Translations under genes and position numbers: made by a program
The notes under the pieces: model-generated
What the model saw: only the letters and a program-made list of their open reading frames with translations
Database searches by the model: none
What the model was told of the DNA's origin: nothing
Shown: one piece after another, positions 24,963-27,838 of the stretch
Layout: each line of letters begins with the position of its first letter
Position numbering within the stretch: position 1 is the first letter of the stretch
Source of the DNA: JAZKDW01 sp040387375
GTDB lineage: Bacteria > Pseudomonadota > Gammaproteobacteria > Burkholderiales > Burkholderiaceae_D
Assembly (NCBI GenBank): GCA_040387375.1
Contig: JAZKDW010000075.1
Location: 1-27,838, forward strand
DNA: 27,838 nt
Direction of reading: 5' to 3'

Positions 24963-25025
24963 TCAGCTTCAAGGCACACCGGCAGAAGATCTTGCTCCGG
25001 TCAATCGTCAAACTTGAGGTTATCA

Positions 25026-25241
25026 ATGTCAGACAAAAAAAACACAAAGCCTTTCAAACGGTCCTTTTTCAGCACGATGGTAGCGATTGCATGGTCATTC
25101 ATTGGCTTGCGCAAGAAAAAAGATTTCGATGCAGACGCCGCTGGCGGATTAAATCCTTTGTACGTCATCATCGCCGCCCTGATCGGCACGGCAATCTTCA
25201 TTGCCATATTGATGGCGATAGTGAATTTTGTCGTTCCATGA
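25026..25241 (+). CDS. DUF2970-family small membrane protein
   Basis: A 71-residue protein of the DUF2970 family, common in beta- and gammaproteobacteria and of unknown function. The ATG at 25026 has GAGG six bases upstream; the longer TTG-initiated frame (25014) is not needed. The pattern RSFFSTMVAIAWSFIGLRKKKDFDAD (11-36) followed by LNPLYVIIAALIGTAIFIAILMAIVNFVV (43-70) is the family signature: a cytoplasmic basic stretch, then a C-terminal membrane helix. It is the last gene with core-like composition before the IS256 remnant and the AT-rich region. Confidence 0.8.
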   Translation: MSDKKNTKPFKRSFFSTMVAIAWSFIGLRKKKDFDADAAGGLNPLYVIIAALIGTAIFIAILMAIVNFVVP

Positions 25242-25353
25242 GACCTTGAATCGAAGATGCATTTGATGTCTGAGGTAACGTGATTTCTGTATGCAGGGTC
25301 AGTGGTGAACTCCCGGCACGTTCCTTATCTCGAGACTGACCGTAATAGCCCGC

Positions 25354-25498
25354 ACCGATCAGGTCTTCCGGTTTCTTGTAATCGGCGTGCAAAAGGTCGA
25401 TCAGATCGGGTTGTACTATTTTGCGTTTTGTCATGTATTTCCTTGTAGGCGGCAGTGTCATGCCAAATGACCGATTACACAAAATTATTTACACCTCC
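25354..25498 (-). mobile_element. IS256-family remnant: end sequence plus first 27 transposase codons
   Basis: On the minus strand an ATG at 25434 opens MTKRKIVQPDLIDLLHADYK followed by KPEDLIG, which closely follows the N-terminus of IS256-family (Mutator-type) transposases. After the Gly codon (25354) the sequence stops resembling the family, where GENGLLKQL would be expected. Upstream of the ATG the element end is visible: from 25498 leftwards it reads GGAGGTGTAAATAATTTTGT and continues GTAATCGG, the AT-rich terminal repeat style of this family. The catalytic DDE region and the other end are missing, so this is a dead fragment. It ends four bases from the stop codon of the next gene and coincides with a fall in GC content. 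Confidence 0.7.
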
Positions 25499-25502
25499 TG
25501 AC

Positions 25503-26579
25503 CTACATACTTCCTTTGCTAGCGTCTTTGCTGCGAATCTCTTTGATGAGGCTTGAGAGGGCTTTGGCTACATCATTTGCGAAGCTCAAGTCTTCCTTCT
25601 TCAACAGATATGACTCTGGCCAAGTTATATCTTTTGTTAACATGTTAATCAGAACGCGTTTTTGCTCGTCGTCCACTGATGAAGAGGAGAGAGTATTCGA
25701 CGCGAGGTAGACCAGCATATAACGGTCAAATATCGCTTTTACTTTCAAAAGATAGGTTGAAGTATCAACATAATGGCGATACTGCTTCAAGAACCACGCA
25801 CTAAGGAACTCAATGAAAATAAATAGTGCAGAACAAGAAACAATTCCATAAATAAACTCTGTCTTGAAACCATGCAACCAAGACAGTACTTGCCAAGCGA
25901 TTATTGAAATCACGAAAAAGACAATACCGCCAATAGTGTATGAAGTGCCTTTATCAAGAAGAAGCGATGCTTTTTCCTCTGCATCGGACGCTTTTTCTTC
26001 CAATACTTCTTTAATAGACAAAAAGTAATTACGAAAAGGGTCTACCCCGAACGGTTTAGATTCATCCTTGAGATTTAGCTCTGGACTATCACTATCACTT
26101 GGACGATTTCCACTTGGGAAAGGCCAAGCGTCTATTGGAGTTAAAACACTAGACTTGCCAAAACCGAAAACCCTACGTCTGATATCAACGTCCCTGAAGC
26201 TAGGAGACATCAAGACATCTGGAAGGAACGTATAACCAAGCGCACCCAACACCAATGCTCCACCTATGATCTCTTGGAAATGAGTTGCAAAGAACATTGT
26301 TAGGCTATTTCCCATATAGCCCGAATAGAAAAAGAGGCTCCCTAATGCAATTGCGGCCAGCGTCACAAGGCTTTTTCTGAGTACCTGCTGCCGCTTTTCC
26401 TGCTGCCTTTTAACTTCCTCTTCCCAAAGCACTCTTTCCTCTTCGGCCTCCGCTTGTAGTCGCTTCTTTCGAACCTCTTCCTGCGCTAGGAATGCTTTGT
26501 AGTCTTTGCTCGTTTCATCATTCTGATCGTCAACTCCAGCAGCTTGGATGGAATGCTCAGCGTTTATTGGGTTATCCAT
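25503..26579 (-). CDS. Unknown coiled-coil, four-helix membrane protein
   Basis: I do not recognise the family. The 358-residue protein has a highly charged N-terminal coiled coil (about 26-68, rich in Glu, Lys and Gln), a pair of membrane helices (about 70-88 and 104-121), a soluble loop (about 122-210) with a Ser/Asp/Pro-rich stretch (SGNRPSDSDSPELN), and a second pair of helices (213-234 and 243-264). It ends in a basic, helical cytoplasmic tail (265-358). The coding sequence is much AT-richer than its neighbours, suggesting transfer. The C-terminus abuts the IS256 remnant (four bases), so the reading frame could have been altered at its end, although the tail looks natural. The ribosome site is weak (AAAAAAGATT). 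A role as a membrane effector of a defence or stress system is possible only as speculation from its genomic setting. Confidence 0.7.
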   Translation of the reverse strand: MDNPINAEHSIQAAGVDDQNDETSKDYKAFLAQEEVRKKRLQAEAEEERVLWEEEVKRQQEKRQQVLRKSLVTLAAIALGSLFFYSGYMGNSLTMFFATHFQEIIGGALVLGALGYTFLPDVLMSPSFRDVDIRRRVFGFGKSSVLTPIDAWPFPSGNRPSDSDSPELNLKDESKPFGVDPFRNYFLSIKEVLEEKASDAEEKASLLLDKGTSYTIGGIVFFVISIIAWQVLSWLHGFKTEFIYGIVSCSALFIFIEFLSAWFLKQYRHYVDTSTYLLKVKAIFDRYMLVYLASNTLSSSSVDDEQKRVLINMLTKDITWPESYLLKKEDLSFANDVAKALSSLIKEIRSKDASKGSM

Positions 26580-26763
26580 AATCTTTTTTATAAGGGTCAG
26601 AAGCAGACCTCAGTATAAATAGAATTTTCTGCTTAGCAACAAAATGCAAGTGCTATATCTGTCAATAACAGGGATCGCGCTACCTTGTTTTTGGATACCA
26701 AGCTCTAAAAGGGTACATGTTAAGAAAACCATATAAATACCAACAAGAACTGGTTCGATAATT

Positions 26764-26834
26764 GACCGTACCCCGGCATTAGTCATAAGCTAAAGTGAAA
26801 ATTTCCGGCTCTTGGCCGTACCCCGGAATTAGTC
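26764..26834. repeat. 21-bp direct repeat, two copies 50 bp apart
   Basis: Copies at 26764-26784 and 26814-26834 agree at 19 of 21 positions and share CCGTACCCCGG then ATTAGTC. Read on the minus strand, each encodes Thr-Asn-Ser/Ala-Gly-Val-Arg, part of the integrase N-terminus described at 26816-26857. The 50-base spacing is not a multiple of three, so the copies are in different frames. They look like a partial duplication or two successive integration scars. Confidence 0.7.
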
Positions 26835-26857
26835 CTGCGCTTGCGAATGCTCGCCAC
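26816..26857 (-). pseudogene. N-terminal fragment of a tyrosine-recombinase integrase
   Basis: A GTG at 26857, six bases after GGAG (26867-26864), starts the frame VASIRKRRTNSGVR (initiator Val read as Met). This closely resembles the opening of phage/island integrases, which often start MASIRKR followed by a G-V-R/K-Y strand. Family resemblance ends after 14 codons, and the frame stops ten codons later at a TGA (26785-26783). The catalytic domain is absent, so the gene is a remnant. It reads away from the tRNA-like core at 26980-26997, the arrangement found where integrase genes sit next to their attachment site. Confidence 0.6.
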
Positions 26858-26979
26858 AAAATTCTCCGTATTGACGACCTAATGGGCCTAATTTGGGCCA
26901 AAAGAAAAGACTAGGGATCTAACTCGAAGTAATGTCGATGATGTTTATTGAGTCTAAGCCATTGATTTACTGGGGAGGT

Positions 26980-26997
26980 TGGTGCCGAGGCCGGGAC
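26980..26997 (-). other. Putative attachment core: 18-bp tRNA 3'-end duplicate
   Basis: Read on the minus strand the sequence is GTCCCGGCCTCGGCACCA. It parses as the end of a T-loop (GT), the T-stem 3' strand CCCGG, the acceptor strand CCTCGGC, discriminator A and encoded CCA. The implied 5' acceptor, GCCGAGG, fits a bacterial tRNA-Leu. The bases beyond it (from 26998) do not continue as a T-loop, so only the 3' core is present. Such cores mark att sites of integrating elements; the integrase remnant begins 123 bases further on the same strand. Confidence 0.6.
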
Positions 26998-27143
26998 CAT
27001 ATTTGAGCCTGAAACCCTTATGTATAAAGGGTCTCAACATTTTCCACTCGATAAGCACCAACACAAATACCAACAATAAAAAAAGTAACCCTGTTTATGC
27101 CGATCCTGCAACAAGATAAGACAATGTGCTGTTGAGTGTGAAA

Positions 27144-27172
27144 TTGCCAAGTCAAAACATTTCTTCTACACT
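27144..27172 (+). promoter_or_regulatory. Putative sigma-70 promoter of the exported small protein
   Basis: TTGCCA (27144-27149) and TACACT (27167-27172) are 17 bases apart; the -35 matches five of six positions and the -10 four of six. The expected start near 27179 leaves about 30 bases before the TTG at 27211, including AGGAG at 27199-27203. Confidence 0.5.
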
Positions 27173-27210
27173 AACATTAATATTAAGAAAAGTTAACCAG
27201 GAGAATTTCT

Positions 27211-27621
27211 TTGAGATCATTCATCGCCATATCTTCAATTTTGATGTCATGCACCAGCAGCTTTGCTTTGGCACAGTCAAATTGGGTGTTTATAGCTGAA
27301 AACAAACAAGGATCATCAACTTGGGAATTTCAACCAGGATCGCTTGAGTTTTCGAAAACCAGAGGCGGCATTAATATTGCTGTTGTAACCGGTAGAGTAA
27401 CCAATAAATCTACATCTCAAGTGGATTTGAACAAATGGTACGTCTCCGCAAATGATTGCGATAAAAAAATGGGACAATTAGTAGCACTAAATATTAGCGG
27501 CGACTTTAAACATGAAAATGATTTCGTATTTGGCAGCGGAAACATTGCCACAGCGCTAGCCGAAGCGATTTGCGATGCTGCTAATTATCGAATGAATGAA
27601 AATAAGAAAAAAGGTATATGA
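27211..27621 (+). CDS. Small exported protein of unknown function, TTG start
   Basis: The start is TTG at 27211, seven bases after AGGAG; no ATG lies at that end of the frame. Residues 1-22 form a signal peptide (MRSFIAISSILMSCTSSFALA, then QS), so the mature protein of about 115 residues is periplasmic or secreted. It begins SNWVFIAENKQGSSTWEFQPGSLEF, a pattern like the surface-adhesin-protein-E-like proteins (Trp near the N-terminus, then alternating strands), but the match is loose. Two cysteines, in ANDCDKK and EAICDAA, could form a disulfide. The tail is Lys/Asn-rich (NENKKKGI). Codon use is AT-rich, like the rest of this region and unlike the core genes. A promoter lies just upstream. 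Confidence 0.7.
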   Translation: MRSFIAISSILMSCTSSFALAQSNWVFIAENKQGSSTWEFQPGSLEFSKTRGGINIAVVTGRVTNKSTSQVDLNKWYVSANDCDKKMGQLVALNISGDFKHENDFVFGSGNIATALAEAICDAANYRMNENKKKGI

Positions 27622-27838
27622 GGAAGATTTTCCGATATTAAGCTGTTAGCGTTTAGTTAAATTGCGTACATTTTTTTGTATTCTGCCTGTAAGGGTCACT
27701 AGATTTACTTGCTACCTTACAGGAAGCTACAAAATTTTTAGTCTTGATTCAGCCAACCTCTTTGCTCTCGCAATAGAGTATGTAGGGTCAGTCTCGAATG
27801 GCACTTACTTAAGCTTTTTCGTGTGCCCATATTTGCGT
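27622..27838. other. AT-rich right edge with a 9-bp inverted repeat
   Basis: No gene with a ribosome site is visible. A perfect inverted repeat, CCTGTAAGG (27686-27694) and CCTTACAGG (27715-27723), has a 20-base spacer. It could be a stem-loop after the exported-protein gene or an element end; there is no T-run after it. The last bases (27785-27815) contain GGCACTTACTTAAG, which has the look of an insertion-sequence end but cannot be confirmed at the window edge. Confidence 0.35.

Larger units (their letters stand above)
26580..27210. other. AT-rich intergenic region holding integration-site remnants
   Basis: About 630 bases lie between the unknown membrane protein and the exported protein. 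Besides the integrase remnant, the 21-bp repeats, the tRNA-derived core and the promoter listed separately, the sequence ACCAACA occurs at 26739-26745, 27057-27063 and 27069-27075, the last two 12 bases apart. A hairpin-like repeat (ACCCTT, AAGGGT) lies around 27014-27032. No other open frame has a ribosome site. Confidence 0.5.

Noticed and set aside
26610..26786. 58-codon minus-strand frame from the second integrase repeat
   Set aside because: No ribosome site and no coherent protein character; it arises from the repeated TNAGVR codons running into intergenic DNA.
25330..27797. 12-bp inverted match GGTCAGTCTCGA at 25330-25341 and 27786-27797
   Set aside because: A 12-base match is expected by chance several times in a window of this size, and no extension is seen on either side.
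1..27838. CRISPR array, rRNA or complete tRNA gene
   Set aside because: No regularly spaced repeat array and no rRNA or full tRNA sequence is seen on either strand; the only tRNA-derived piece is the 18-bp core.

Overview
The window looks like chromosome of a betaproteobacterium, most likely in or near the Oxalobacteraceae (inference). The reasons are GC-rich, Ala/Arg-rich coding sequence up to about 25.5 kb, an XdhAB/GuaD set next to a BMP-type ABC importer, a PEP-CTERM protein with a sigma-54-type promoter, and a complete seven-gene Wsp operon. From about 25.5 kb to the right edge the DNA becomes visibly AT-richer and has features of an accessory region.

Layout. 1-391: non-coding, with a dense palindrome cluster and then a sigma-70-like promoter with a good Fur-box match. 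392-954: two overlapping small genes of unknown function. 983-6131 (minus): xdhA-xdhB-guaD, overlapping head to tail. 6274-11497 (plus): uraH (5-hydroxyisourate hydrolase), then a four-gene ABC importer (ATPase, two permeases, BMP lipoprotein). A symmetrical terminator at 11574-11601 separates it from a convergent PEP-CTERM gene. 12383-20790 (minus): wspA-wspB-wspC-wspD-wspE-wspF-wspR, with every junction from wspB onward overlapping. 21207-22703: exported phospholipase-D-superfamily protein. 22815-23509: AbrB-type antitoxin and PIN toxin with a recognisable promoter/operator. 23634-25241: membrane-associated small genes (unknown, TM2 domain, DUF2970). 25354-25498: orphan end of an IS256-family element, exactly where composition changes. 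25503-26579: unknown four-helix membrane protein with a coiled coil. 26764-26997: remnants of an integration site, consisting of the N-terminal codons of a tyrosine integrase, a 21-bp repeat copying part of those codons, and an 18-bp core identical to a tRNA 3' end including CCA. 27211-27621: small exported protein with a TTG start and its own promoter.

How the genes work together. The first half is a purine module: the BMP importer probably brings in nucleosides or purine bases, GuaD converts guanine to xanthine, XdhAB oxidises hypoxanthine/xanthine to urate, and UraH acts one step beyond urate. xdhC and the urate oxidase step are not in the window. The second half is surface sensing: WspA signals through WspB/D to the kinase WspE, which phosphorylates WspR (diguanylate cyclase) and WspF (methylesterase), with WspC (methyltransferase) opposing WspF. 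The last 2.3 kb is best read as the scarred edge of one or more integrated elements.
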